A stretch of DNA of 64,000 bases, from the NCBI GenBank assembly GCA_958348225.1, contig CATVYG010000008.1:3322-67321 (forward strand), written 5' to 3'. The notes below the pieces were generated by a model that was given only the letters and a program-made list of their open reading frames with translations, was not told where the DNA came from and searched no databases. The position numbers and the translations under genes were made by a program. Numbering within the stretch: position 1 is the stretch's first letter; every line of letters begins with the position of its first letter. Positions 51,799-60,284 of the stretch are shown in pieces. The DNA comes from an uncultured Collinsella sp. GTDB taxonomy: Bacteria; Actinomycetota; Coriobacteriia; Coriobacteriales; Coriobacteriaceae.

Positions 51799-54686
51799 TC
51801 GAGGACGCGGTTTCGTCAGGAACGCCGCAGTTTGTCATCGACTCCTATGCCACGCTTGCCGAGCGCGCCAAAACACAGTCCTTCGGCCTTATCGAGGAAG
51901 ATGTGATCGTCCTCGATACCGAGACCACGGGTCTTTCGGTGCAGGACAATGAGCTGATCGAGATCTCGGCGGCCCGCCTTTCGGGCCGCGAGGTCGTCGA
52001 CCGCTTCGATACCTTCGTGCATCCCAAACAGCTGATTCCCGCCGAGATTACCGAGCTCACGAGCATTACAAATGCCGATGTGGCAGATGCCCCGTCGGCC
52101 GTTGAGGCCGTGGCCGCTCTCGCCGATTTTGTCGGTGGTTGCCCGGTGATCGCACATAACGCCACGTTCGATCGCTCATTTATCGAGTCGGTCAAAGGCG
52201 GCGTCAACGTGAGCGATATTTGGATCGATTCGCTGGCGCTGTCGCGCATCGCGCTTCCGCGCCTGGCCTCGCACAAGCTGTCTTTTATGGCCGATCTGTT
52301 TGGCTGTGACTCGGTATCACACCGTGCCAATGCCGACGTCGACGCCCTGTGTGGTGTATGGCGCGTGTTGCTCGTGGCGCTCACCGACTTGCCCCAGGGC
52401 CTCATGGCGCGCCTAGCCGACATGCATCCGGATGTGCCTTGGTCCTATCGTCCTATCTTCTCATTCTTGGCAGGGCAGAACCCTGGTTCTATCTTCTCTC
52501 TCAGCGCCGCTCGTACTGACGTTCTCAAGGCCGATCACGCCGACGATCGGGTGGACGCCGACGAACTGCCGGTCCTCAAGATGCCGAGTCGTGAGGAGAT
52601 TGAGGCAGACTATGCGCCAGGTGGCCTGGTCAATCGCATGTATCCCACTTACGAGCCGCGTGATGAGCAGATCGCGATGGCGCTCGAGGTCCGCGATGCG
52701 CTGGTCACGGGCACTCATCGTGTAATTGAGGCGGGCACAGGCGTCGGCAAATCGATGGCCTATCTGGTGCCTTTTGCCGAGGCGGCACGCCGTAACAACA
52801 TCACGGTTGGTATTGCGACCAAATCGAACAATCTTGCAGACCAGCTCATGTACCATGAGCTGCCAAAACTTGCCGAGCAACTGGACGGTGGTCTGTCATT
52901 TTGCGCTCTCAAGGGGTATGACCACTATCCGTGCCTGCGCAAGCTTGAGCGCATGAGCCGAGGCCAGGTCGAGATTACCACCAAGCGCGATCCGGCGGAC
53001 ACGCTCACGGCGGTCGCGGTCATTATGGCGTACGTCTGCCAATCAGCCGATGGCGACCTCGACTCGCTTGGCATTCGGTGGCGCAGCGTCAACCGCCCCG
53101 ACTTTACGACGGCCTCGCGCGAGTGTGCTCGCCGCCTCTGCCCGTTTTTCCCTGATAAATGTTTGGTCCACGGCGCTCGCCGTCGTGCGGCGCATGCCGA
53201 TGTGGTGGTCACCAACCATTCCCTGCTGTTCCGCAATGTTGCGGCCGAGGGCAGGATTTTGCCTCCGATTCGTCATTGGGTAATCGACGAGGCTCATTCT
53301 ATCGAGCGCGAGGCGCGCCGTCAGTGGGCGCGCGTGGTGTCGGCGGACGAATCACGCGTTCTGTTTGAGCGCCTGGGTGGCTCGAGCACCGGTGCGCTAA
53401 GCCAGGTCTCCCGTGATTTGGCAACCTCCGAGGGCTCTACGCTCTATTTGGGCCTTACTGCCAAGGCGACGTCGACGGTTGCGCGCGCGAGCATGGCAAT
53501 CGCCGACGTGTTCGATGGCGTTCGCGAGCTCGGCAGCCGTGCCCGTGGGGGTTATGACAATGCCAATCTATGGATTGGCCCCGAGCTGCGCGAATCTGAC
53601 GACTGGCATGATTTCTTACAGTCGGCCTACACTGCCATCGACGCATTGGAACAAGCTGACAAGAGCGTCGACGCGCTGGTGCAAGCCGTCGCCGCCGACA
53701 AGCCCGAGGTTGTTGTCGACCTGGGCGATATTTCGCGCCGCCTGCACGAGCTGGCCGAGAACCTCAAGCTCATCATTGATGGCACCGATGAACACTACGT
53801 GTATTCGCTGCAAGTCAATCGCAGGCTGCGTGCCGGCGGAGAGTCAATGACCGCAGAGCGCATCGACATTGGCGAGGCCTTGGCAACCGAGTGGCTGCCC
53901 GAGGTTCACACGGCTATCTTTGCCTCGGCGACCATGACGGTGTCCAAAAGCTTTGAACACTTTAACCACGCGGTCGGTCTCGATCGCATCGGTGCTTCAA
54001 CATCCTCATCGTTGCACTTGGACTCGAGCTACGACTTCGATTCGAACATGGCTGTAGTCGTTGCGGGCGATATCCCCGATCCGCGCGATCGCGAGAGCTA
54101 TCTTACGGCGCTCGAGCGCGTGCTGGTCGACGCCCATCTTGCCATGGGCGGATCGGTGCTCACACTGTTCACCAATCGGCGCGACATGGAAGACCTGTAC
54201 GCCCGCGTTGAGCCCAAGATGGCCCGTGCGGGTCTGGAGCTCAACTGCCAGCAGCGCAACTCATCTCCTCGTCGCCTGCGCGACCGGTTTATCAACGAGC
54301 CGACCTCGTCGCTTTTTGCGCTTAAGGCCTTCTGGGAGGGGTTTGACGCCAGCGGCGAGACGCTGCGTTGCGTCATCATTCCCAAGCTGCCGTTCTCGAG
54401 CCCCACGGACCCGCTCTCGTGCGAGCGCAACCTGCGCGAAGACCGCGCTTGGGCGCGCTATTCGCTGCCCGAGGCGGTGCTCGAGGTTAAGCAGGCGGCC
54501 GGCCGCCTTATCCGCTCGTCGACCGATTGCGGCGTGCTGATTCTGGCCGACCCGCGCCTGGTGACGAAGGGCTACGGAAAGAAGTTCTTAACGTCGCTGC
54601 CCACGAGCTCCTACCAGCGCATCGAATCGGCGCAGATCGGTCACTATCTGCAACTGTGGCGCGCACGTCACGAGCGGCGGCGCTAA
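51792..54686 (+). CDS. dinG: DinG-family helicase with N-terminal DnaQ-type exonuclease domain
   Basis: A 964-residue fusion. Residues 35-205 are a DEDD exonuclease (VLDTETTGLSVQDNELIEIS with Asp42/Glu44, IAHNATFDRSF, HRANADVDAL), followed by an XPD/DinG helicase. Its motifs are EAGTGVGKSMAY (Walker A, about 312), VIDEAHSIERE (motif II), SATMTVSKS and KQAAGRLIRS (motif VI). Four cysteines placed to bind an Fe-S cluster lie between motifs I and II (YPCL, VCQS, RECARRLC). The domain order matches the dinG/dnaQ fusion of Gram-positives. Overlaps ddl by 7 bases and ends 4 bases into the convergent WYL gene. Confidence 0.92.
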   Translation: MLIEDAVSSGTPQFVIDSYATLAERAKTQSFGLIEEDVIVLDTETTGLSVQDNELIEISAARLSGREVVDRFDTFVHPKQLIPAEITELTSITNADVADAPSAVEAVAALADFVGGCPVIAHNATFDRSFIESVKGGVNVSDIWIDSLALSRIALPRLASHKLSFMADLFGCDSVSHRANADVDALCGVWRVLLVALTDLPQGLMARLADMHPDVPWSYRPIFSFLAGQNPGSIFSLSAARTDVLKADHADDRVDADELPVLKMPSREEIEADYAPGGLVNRMYPTYEPRDEQIAMALEVRDALVTGTHRVIEAGTGVGKSMAYLVPFAEAARRNNITVGIATKSNNLADQLMYHELPKLAEQLDGGLSFCALKGYDHYPCLRKLERMSRGQVEITTKRDPADTLTAVAVIMAYVCQSADGDLDSLGIRWRSVNRPDFTTASRECARRLCPFFPDKCLVHGARRRAAHADVVVTNHSLLFRNVAAEGRILPPIRHWVIDEAHSIEREARRQWARVVSADESRVLFERLGGSSTGALSQVSRDLATSEGSTLYLGLTAKATSTVARASMAIADVFDGVRELGSRARGGYDNANLWIGPELRESDDWHDFLQSAYTAIDALEQADKSVDALVQAVAADKPEVVVDLGDISRRLHELAENLKLIIDGTDEHYVYSLQVNRRLRAGGESMTAERIDIGEALATEWLPEVHTAIFASATMTVSKSFEHFNHAVGLDRIGASTSSSLHLDSSYDFDSNMAVVVAGDIPDPRDRESYLTALERVLVDAHLAMGGSVLTLFTNRRDMEDLYARVEPKMARAGLELNCQQRNSSPRRLRDRFINEPTSSLFALKAFWEGFDASGETLRCVIIPKLPFSSPTDPLSCERNLREDRAWARYSLPEAVLEVKQAAGRLIRSSTDCGVLILADPRLVTKGYGKKFLTSLPTSSYQRIESAQIGHYLQLWRARHERRR

Positions 54687-55600
54687 AGCGGACAGACGAG
54701 GGTTTTTGCCATATCGCACAGACGCTTTGACAGGGCGGGGTCATCCAAGATGCGGATGGCTCCGCCCGCTGCGATTACCTGGCTCAGTAGCCAACGCTCG
54801 GAGCCGTAATGCACGGTTACCGTTGCCATGTCTGCCCCGCTGCGCTCGATTAGGGTGATGCCGGCCCAGTCCAGATGCTCCGCCATATCGAATGGCATCA
54901 AGAGCTTTGCGCTACGCTGCGTCCGGGCAAGGGAATCGTGGAGGGATGCGACGCCCGGTGTGTGAGGCACGACGGAGTCTTCCGTCAAGGTGAGTCCCTC
55001 GATTTTATCCATGCGATAGGTGCGCTGCTCATCGACCGCGATGTCCCAGGCAATCAGGTATGTTTGGTCGCCGTTTGCCGTAATGCGCAAGGGGTCGACC
55101 AGACGCTCGCGTGGCCGCGCATCGTCCATCGAGCGATACGAGATGCGGCAACGAACACCGTCCTGAATGGCGCAGCTCAGCTGCTGCCAGTGCGACCCGT
55201 GGTTGACGGTGTCAAAGACGCGCTGGTTATAGCCGAGCTCTTCGGGCAGAAGGGCATGTCGAATCCGAGCTGCCGTCTGCGGCTCGATCCCCAACGATTC
55301 AAGTTCATGGTTGAGCACGGCGCCCTCGGCGGCACTCAGGCGCAACGGTAGCACGCGCCCGGCGTCACCAGTGAGGGCCACGCGCTCGCCGCGGCATTCG
55401 CAGATGATGCGCGCGCCCGATTCTCGGTCCGCGAGCGTCGAGACGATCTCGAGAATCTCGTCGAGCGATACTCCCGTGATGTCAAAGCGGCCGCAAATTT
55501 CGGTTCGTGTCATGCCGCTCTCGCCGGCGGCGTAGAGGGCCTCCATGATGTCGATGGCGCGCGAGAGTCTCTGCTCGCTGGTGAGTTTACGCACGGGCAT
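54683..55600 (-). CDS. WYL-domain transcriptional regulator (PafC-like)
   Basis: A 305-residue regulator: N-terminal winged helix (about 5-65, SRAIDIMEALYAAGESGMTRTEIC), then a WYL domain (about 140-220; here RCRISYRSMDDARPRERLVDPLRITANGDQTYLIAWD) and a C-terminal WCX extension. WYL proteins bind nucleic-acid ligands and often answer DNA damage. ATG 55600 overlaps the upstream WYL gene by 14 bases, so the two are translated together. A TTG at 55621 is an alternative start. Confidence 0.85.
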   Translation of the reverse strand: MPVRKLTSEQRLSRAIDIMEALYAAGESGMTRTEICGRFDITGVSLDEILEIVSTLADRESGARIICECRGERVALTGDAGRVLPLRLSAAEGAVLNHELESLGIEPQTAARIRHALLPEELGYNQRVFDTVNHGSHWQQLSCAIQDGVRCRISYRSMDDARPRERLVDPLRITANGDQTYLIAWDIAVDEQRTYRMDKIEGLTLTEDSVVPHTPGVASLHDSLARTQRSAKLLMPFDMAEHLDWAGITLIERSGADMATVTVHYGSERWLLSQVIAAGGAIRILDDPALSKRLCDMAKTLVCPL

Positions 55601-56609
55601 GCTCGTGCACCGTCCTTTCAATGAGGTGGTTCCACGCCTGCTTGAGCGATTTGGGGGCCATGGGCCTCATGCCGTCCATGGCGTGGGCCATGCAAAATGA
55701 GGCGGCGGCTTCAAGGTCGCGCACGTCAACGGTCCAGATCCATCCCGCATCGGTGTGTGCGAGCTCACCTCGCCCGCGCGTGAGGCCGTTGATCATATCG
55801 ATCTGCGTCTGAGGGGCGAACGAGAACGTGGCTGCAACGGGCGGTCGGTCGGCGAAATCGAATTCAAAGAACAGATAGTCGTTGAGATTGAAGTCCGCAG
55901 GGATGGCGTAGGCCTTCGAAGGACGCCAAGCGCGAACGATACGGTCGCAGCGGAATGTCCTGATGTCGTCGGTGACATTGTCGAGGCCGCAGAAGTACGC
56001 CACGCCCTCGCGTTCGAACATGCCGTAGACACAGACGGTACGTTCTTTCTGCTCGCCGCGTCCGTTCTGATATAAAAATCGCAGCGCGCATCGCTCGGCA
56101 AAGGCGCTCCATACCGCATCGACGGTGGGAGAGCGGCGGATCGGTACTTCGTCCACCGCCGACATGCCGGTGAGGTAGGCAATTTTGGAGCGAATATCGG
56201 CAAGCGGCGCGGCAAAGGTGGAAGAGCCGGCCGCTAGCGTCTGGTCGATGGCGTTGAGTAGGATGTCGGCGTCGTCTGCGGTGATGAGGCCGCCTGCAGC
56301 AAACGTGTGCTCGCGGTCGATTGTCCACGAGCTTTCCTCGGTCTCCTGCGCACCGGCGGGGCGAACCTCCTTGATTAAGATGCCACGCTCGAGCAGTTTG
56401 TCACGATCGCGCCGAAACTTGCGCTTATCCGAGTCGATGTTGCCCGAGCCATATCCTAGGTCAGAATCCAAGACAATCTGCTCGGTCGTCAGCGGTTCGG
56501 GGGAGCTGTTGAGCACAAAGAAAAGGTTGAGGATGCGCTGAGCCGTTTTATCGAAACTGGGCTCCGAACTTCCCTTTTTAATTGTCGCGGTCGCGTCGCT
56601 TGCCGTCAT
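55587..56609 (-). CDS. WYL-domain transcriptional regulator (PafB-like)
   Basis: A 340-residue regulator: N-terminal helix-turn-helix (about 20-80, TAQRILNLFFVLNSSPEPLTTEQI), a middle helical part, a WYL domain (about 165-240, CALRFLYQNGRGEQKERTVCVYGMFEREGVAYFCGLD) and a WCX-like C-terminus. With the next gene it forms a PafB/PafC-like pair, which in mycobacteria activates DNA-damage genes. The neighbour on the other side is a DinG-type helicase. ATG 56609 with GAGGAC upstream. Confidence 0.85.
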   Translation of the reverse strand: MTASDATATIKKGSSEPSFDKTAQRILNLFFVLNSSPEPLTTEQIVLDSDLGYGSGNIDSDKRKFRRDRDKLLERGILIKEVRPAGAQETEESSWTIDREHTFAAGGLITADDADILLNAIDQTLAAGSSTFAAPLADIRSKIAYLTGMSAVDEVPIRRSPTVDAVWSAFAERCALRFLYQNGRGEQKERTVCVYGMFEREGVAYFCGLDNVTDDIRTFRCDRIVRAWRPSKAYAIPADFNLNDYLFFEFDFADRPPVAATFSFAPQTQIDMINGLTRGRGELAHTDAGWIWTVDVRDLEAAASFCMAHAMDGMRPMAPKSLKQAWNHLIERTVHEHARA

Positions 56610-56807
56610 AGAGTCCTCGCATAAGAAGGTAGTTTGCTGCCATGATTTTAGTCCGATATGGAGATTAGGCTATATCCTTGTCCGCTCGGGGCGTTAAGAT
56701 GGCCCGAATTCGGTCGTTTGCGCTCGCTCGGGGTATACTTTCGACTATATACGGTTCTAATGTGCATGCATTGGGCCTATTTGTCGGATTATGGATGTGG
56801 AGCGCAC

Positions 56808-59800
56808 ATGGCGAACACCCAGAACTATATTAACCACCTGCTGCAGAACACCGGCATTACGCCGGCATGCAGCGAAGAAGAGCGCTTGGCTGCCGAGGAT
56901 ATCGCTCAGATCTTCCGCAACCACGGCTTTGATCCCGAGGTTCAGGAGTTCAATGCCCCGGCGCCCAGTAGGTTGGCATTTGCCGTTACCGGTATTCTTG
57001 CGTTTGCCGGCGCCCTGTTGATGGGCATCGGCGGTGGTATCGGCTTGGTCGGCACCTTGCTGGCAATCGTCGGCGCCGTTCTTTACGTGCTCGAGCGCAC
57101 GGGCCACCCCGTGGTTTCGCGCCTGGGCAAGACGGGCGTGAGCCAAAATGTCATCGCCTACCACAAGGCCTCGGGCCCGCTCGCGTCTCCGCGCAACCGC
57201 CCGGTGGTCGTTGTCGCACACTACGACTCTCCCCGTGCTGAGCTGCTCGCCCGCGAGCCCTATGCTTCGTATCGTGCGCTCATCGCCAAGCTGTTGCCCG
57301 TTGCCACGGTTGCCCCTGCTGCCGTTGCCATCCTGCGTATCCTGCCGCTCCCCGGCGCGCTCAAGGTTCTGCTGTGGATTGTCGCGATCCTCGCTTCCCT
57401 CGTTGCACTTGCCAACGCGGCAAACATCATCTCTAACCGCCACATTCTTCCCTATACGTCCGGCGCGGTGTGCAACAAGTCTTCTGTCGCCGCTATGCTC
57501 GGCGTTATGAACAACGTTGCTCCCTTCCAGGGCGAGAACGAGTTTCCCGACGATGTTCCGTTCGATACCTATTTTGGGGAGCAGAAACGTCGTGCCGAGG
57601 AAATGGCGCGCGCGGCGGCGGAGTATGCCGCGGCCCAGCAGCAAAACGACTACGGCAACACCATCGAGTACGAAGAGCCTACCTACGCCGAGGACGAGTT
57701 CGGTCAGCCGATTGCTCCCGACGCTCAAACCGAGCCCGAACAGGGCGAGGCTTTTGACGAGCAGATCGAGGGCTTTGAGGGTGCGTCTGCCGACGAGACG
57801 CTGATTGGCGCCATCGTGCCCGAGGATCAGAATCAGGCTGTCCAGGCCGAAGAGTTCAATGACGAGGTTCCCGCTGCTGAGCCGGCGGAGGAGCCTGCCG
57901 CGGCCGAGCCCGAGCCCAAGCTCTATCGCAACGCCGCCGGCAACATCCGCTTTGGTTCGGATGCCATCCGTGCGCTCGGAATGCTTCCCGAGTCCTGCAC
58001 GCTCGATTACGAGGAGGGCGAGGAGCCGACGTTTGAGCCCGAGCCTGCGCCCGTTGTCACTGCGGATGATGAGTCTGCCGCGGTTACCGTTGCCGAGCCC
58101 GAGGCGGTGTCTGCGATCGATCCCGCGGCAGGACTGGACATTTTGGCTCCCGCCGCGCCGGCGCAAGACGTTGCGGACGAGTCTGACGACGATTACGTTG
58201 AACAGCCGGGGCGCGTGTCTTACGAGAGCGATACTGATTTCTCGGCCGAGATTCCCGCGGCAACGCCCCATGCCGATATTGCATCCGCGTTCTCTTCGAT
58301 TGGCGCCAGCGCTTCCAGCTTCTTTAAGGGTGCGCTTGCAAAGGGCAGGAAATTTGTCGACGATTTCGAGGAGAAGCGCGCTGCCGCACGCGAGGCTGCC
58401 GAGCAGGAGGCTATCGCTCAGCAGCAGGCAGCCGAGGCGGCACGTGAGCGCGCGGCGCAAGAGTTCGAGCAGAACGAGGCTATGCAGTCCGGGCCCGTCG
58501 ACGCTGCCGAAGCTACGACGTCCTTTGAGTCCCAGCAACCGACGTCAGCGGATGTTGTTGAGGCAACAACGTCTTTCGAGGCTCAGCAGCACGTCGATAG
58601 CACCATGTCGTTTGATGCCGCGCAGTTCGATTCCACGATAACGTTTGAAAAGCAAGGCACCGCAATTGCCGAGCCCCTTCCTGTTTCCGATGAGCAGGGC
58701 GACGCGGCAGACGATGACGAGCCCATTGATGCTGCCGAAATCCAAGATGCCGCCGAGGACGAGTCCGTCGAGGCCAACTCTGACGAAGAGCAATACGCGG
58801 CAGCCGATCAAGGTGATTCGACCGAGGTCGAGCAGGAGGAAGTGCCTGCGGTTTCCGAGACTCCCGAGACGGATGAGTCGAGGCCTTACTCCACGCAGAT
58901 TTTCACCATGCCGACCCCGAGTGGTTCCGGTGCCACGGTTGCCAATGTCGCTCCCACCCAGGACGAAACGGTCGATTCCCTTATGGCCCAGATTTCCTCC
59001 CAGGCATCGCCGCGTCCGCAGATGAATGTTCCCGATCCGGCGTCGGCACCGTCGCCTGCACCTTCCTCGTCTCCGCTGGCTTCGGTCCCCGATCCGTCGC
59101 TGCCGTCTATGAAGCAGGCAAACTTTGCGTCTCGCACGTCGCTGTTCGACCTTCCCGATCCCTCTGCCCAGGTCAACGACCCCTTTGCTACTGCCCAGGG
59201 TCCCGAACCCACATCGGCACCCGTTGCGCCTTCTATGCCCGTTGCGTCGGGCGCGCAGCCGATCGAGACCATTTCGGCTCCCGCCCCGGCGGCACCCAAG
59301 TCTCGCAAACGCGGCCTGGGTGGCCTGTTCGGTCGTAAAAGGAAAAACGAGCAGGACAGCATGAGTGATTGGCTGGGCGTCGAAGACGATTACGATGCCA
59401 AGAAGTCCGGTCGCGGTATCGGTTCGTGGGATAACTTCGAGGACGATAACGATGGCTGGAAGGGCGGCGCTACGTCTTCCGATGGCGCTTCTTCCGAAGA
59501 TATGCTCTCGGCTGTCGCCTCTATGGGCGATGATGAGCTGCTCGGTCACGATATCTGGTTTGTGGCAACGGGCGCCTCGGATTGTGATGGCGCCGGCATG
59601 AAGGCCTTCTTGGCTTCGCATCGCGATAAGCTCCGCGGCGTATTCTTCATCAATCTTGAATCCGTCGGCGCCGGTAGGCTTTCGGTGGTGACGGTCGAGG
59701 GCGAACAGCAGCTGCTCAAGGGCGATCGCCGCATCATGAACCTGGTCAGCAAGGTGTGCAAGTCGTTCCATGTCGATTGTGGCGCGCTCGAGATGCCCTA

Positions 59801-59978
59801 TGCCAAGACCGATGCCTATGCCGCGCTCGAGGCGAGCCGCCGAGCCCTCACCATCGCCGGCGTGGACGGCACGCGTCTGGCTTGCGCTCGTACCGAGGAC
59901 GACCTGCCCCACAATGTCAACCCGACGAACATTGCCACGGTATCCGAGGTCGTGACCGAGGTTATCCGCCGTTCGTAG
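56808..59978 (+). CDS. M28-peptidase-like membrane protein with very long disordered insert
   Basis: 1056 residues. Residues 1-50 and 100-150 are the start of an M28 zinc-peptidase fold (VVVVAHYDSPRA, His138/Asp140), interrupted by membrane segments (56-95, 163-206). Residues about 235-905 are an acidic, Ala/Glu/Pro/Ser-rich, probably disordered region with repeats such as TTSFE(S/A)QQ. The fold resumes at 914 (HDIWFVATGASDCDGAGMKAF, INLESVGAG, HNVNPTNIATVSEV). Of the five usual metal ligands I can match two histidines; the bridging Asp reads Cys, the EE pair reads SD, and the other Asp reads Glu. Catalysis is doubtful. ATG 56808 has GTGGAG upstream. Confidence 0.7.
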   Translation: MANTQNYINHLLQNTGITPACSEEERLAAEDIAQIFRNHGFDPEVQEFNAPAPSRLAFAVTGILAFAGALLMGIGGGIGLVGTLLAIVGAVLYVLERTGHPVVSRLGKTGVSQNVIAYHKASGPLASPRNRPVVVVAHYDSPRAELLAREPYASYRALIAKLLPVATVAPAAVAILRILPLPGALKVLLWIVAILASLVALANAANIISNRHILPYTSGAVCNKSSVAAMLGVMNNVAPFQGENEFPDDVPFDTYFGEQKRRAEEMARAAAEYAAAQQQNDYGNTIEYEEPTYAEDEFGQPIAPDAQTEPEQGEAFDEQIEGFEGASADETLIGAIVPEDQNQAVQAEEFNDEVPAAEPAEEPAAAEPEPKLYRNAAGNIRFGSDAIRALGMLPESCTLDYEEGEEPTFEPEPAPVVTADDESAAVTVAEPEAVSAIDPAAGLDILAPAAPAQDVADESDDDYVEQPGRVSYESDTDFSAEIPAATPHADIASAFSSIGASASSFFKGALAKGRKFVDDFEEKRAAAREAAEQEAIAQQQAAEAARERAAQEFEQNEAMQSGPVDAAEATTSFESQQPTSADVVEATTSFEAQQHVDSTMSFDAAQFDSTITFEKQGTAIAEPLPVSDEQGDAADDDEPIDAAEIQDAAEDESVEANSDEEQYAAADQGDSTEVEQEEVPAVSETPETDESRPYSTQIFTMPTPSGSGATVANVAPTQDETVDSLMAQISSQASPRPQMNVPDPASAPSPAPSSSPLASVPDPSLPSMKQANFASRTSLFDLPDPSAQVNDPFATAQGPEPTSAPVAPSMPVASGAQPIETISAPAPAAPKSRKRGLGGLFGRKRKNEQDSMSDWLGVEDDYDAKKSGRGIGSWDNFEDDNDGWKGGATSSDGASSEDMLSAVASMGDDELLGHDIWFVATGASDCDGAGMKAFLASHRDKLRGVFFINLESVGAGRLSVVTVEGEQQLLKGDRRIMNLVSKVCKSFHVDCGALEMPYAKTDAYAALEASRRALTIAGVDGTRLACARTEDDLPHNVNPTNIATVSEVVTEVIRRS

Positions 59979-59999
59979 ACGGAGCTCTAAGGAGTCAAC

Positions 60000-60218
60000 G
60001 TGTTTTCGTATATTAAGCGCCATTGGCCTGTCTACGTGATTTTGACCTTGATTGCCATTGCGTTAGGATTTGGGGCTGCCTACATCGTGGGTGCAAAGGG
60101 CTCGACCCCCGCCTCCGCAATCAGCGAAGAGGTGGAGCAAGAACAGAGTACGGGTGCCGATGGGATTCCTGAGTCCGAGCAGGCAATCGTTGATGGTGGA
60201 TCTTCGTCTGCAGAGTAG
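60000..60218 (+). CDS. Small single-pass membrane protein
   Basis: 72 residues: basic start (MFSYIKRHW), one membrane segment (about 10-30, VYVILTLIAIALGFGAAYIVG) and an acidic Ser/Glu-rich tail that would face outward. The start is GTG 60000 with AAGGAG 5 bases upstream, 21 bases after the M28-like gene, so the two are probably one transcript. Function unknown. Confidence 0.7.
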   Translation: MFSYIKRHWPVYVILTLIAIALGFGAAYIVGAKGSTPASAISEEVEQEQSTGADGIPESEQAIVDGGSSSAE

Positions 60219-60240
60219 ATACGGCGATTTACATGATTGA

Positions 60241-60279
60241 AAGCGGGCGAGCCAGGGGACTGGCTCGCCCGCTTTTTCA
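60241..60279. terminator. Bidirectional terminator
   Basis: AAAGCGGGCGAGCCA (60241-60255) pairs with TGGCTCGCCCGCTTT (60262-60276) around GGGGAC, with TT following on the plus strand and A-rich sequence on the other side. It lies between convergent genes. Confidence 0.85.
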
Positions 60280-60284
60280 TCGCG

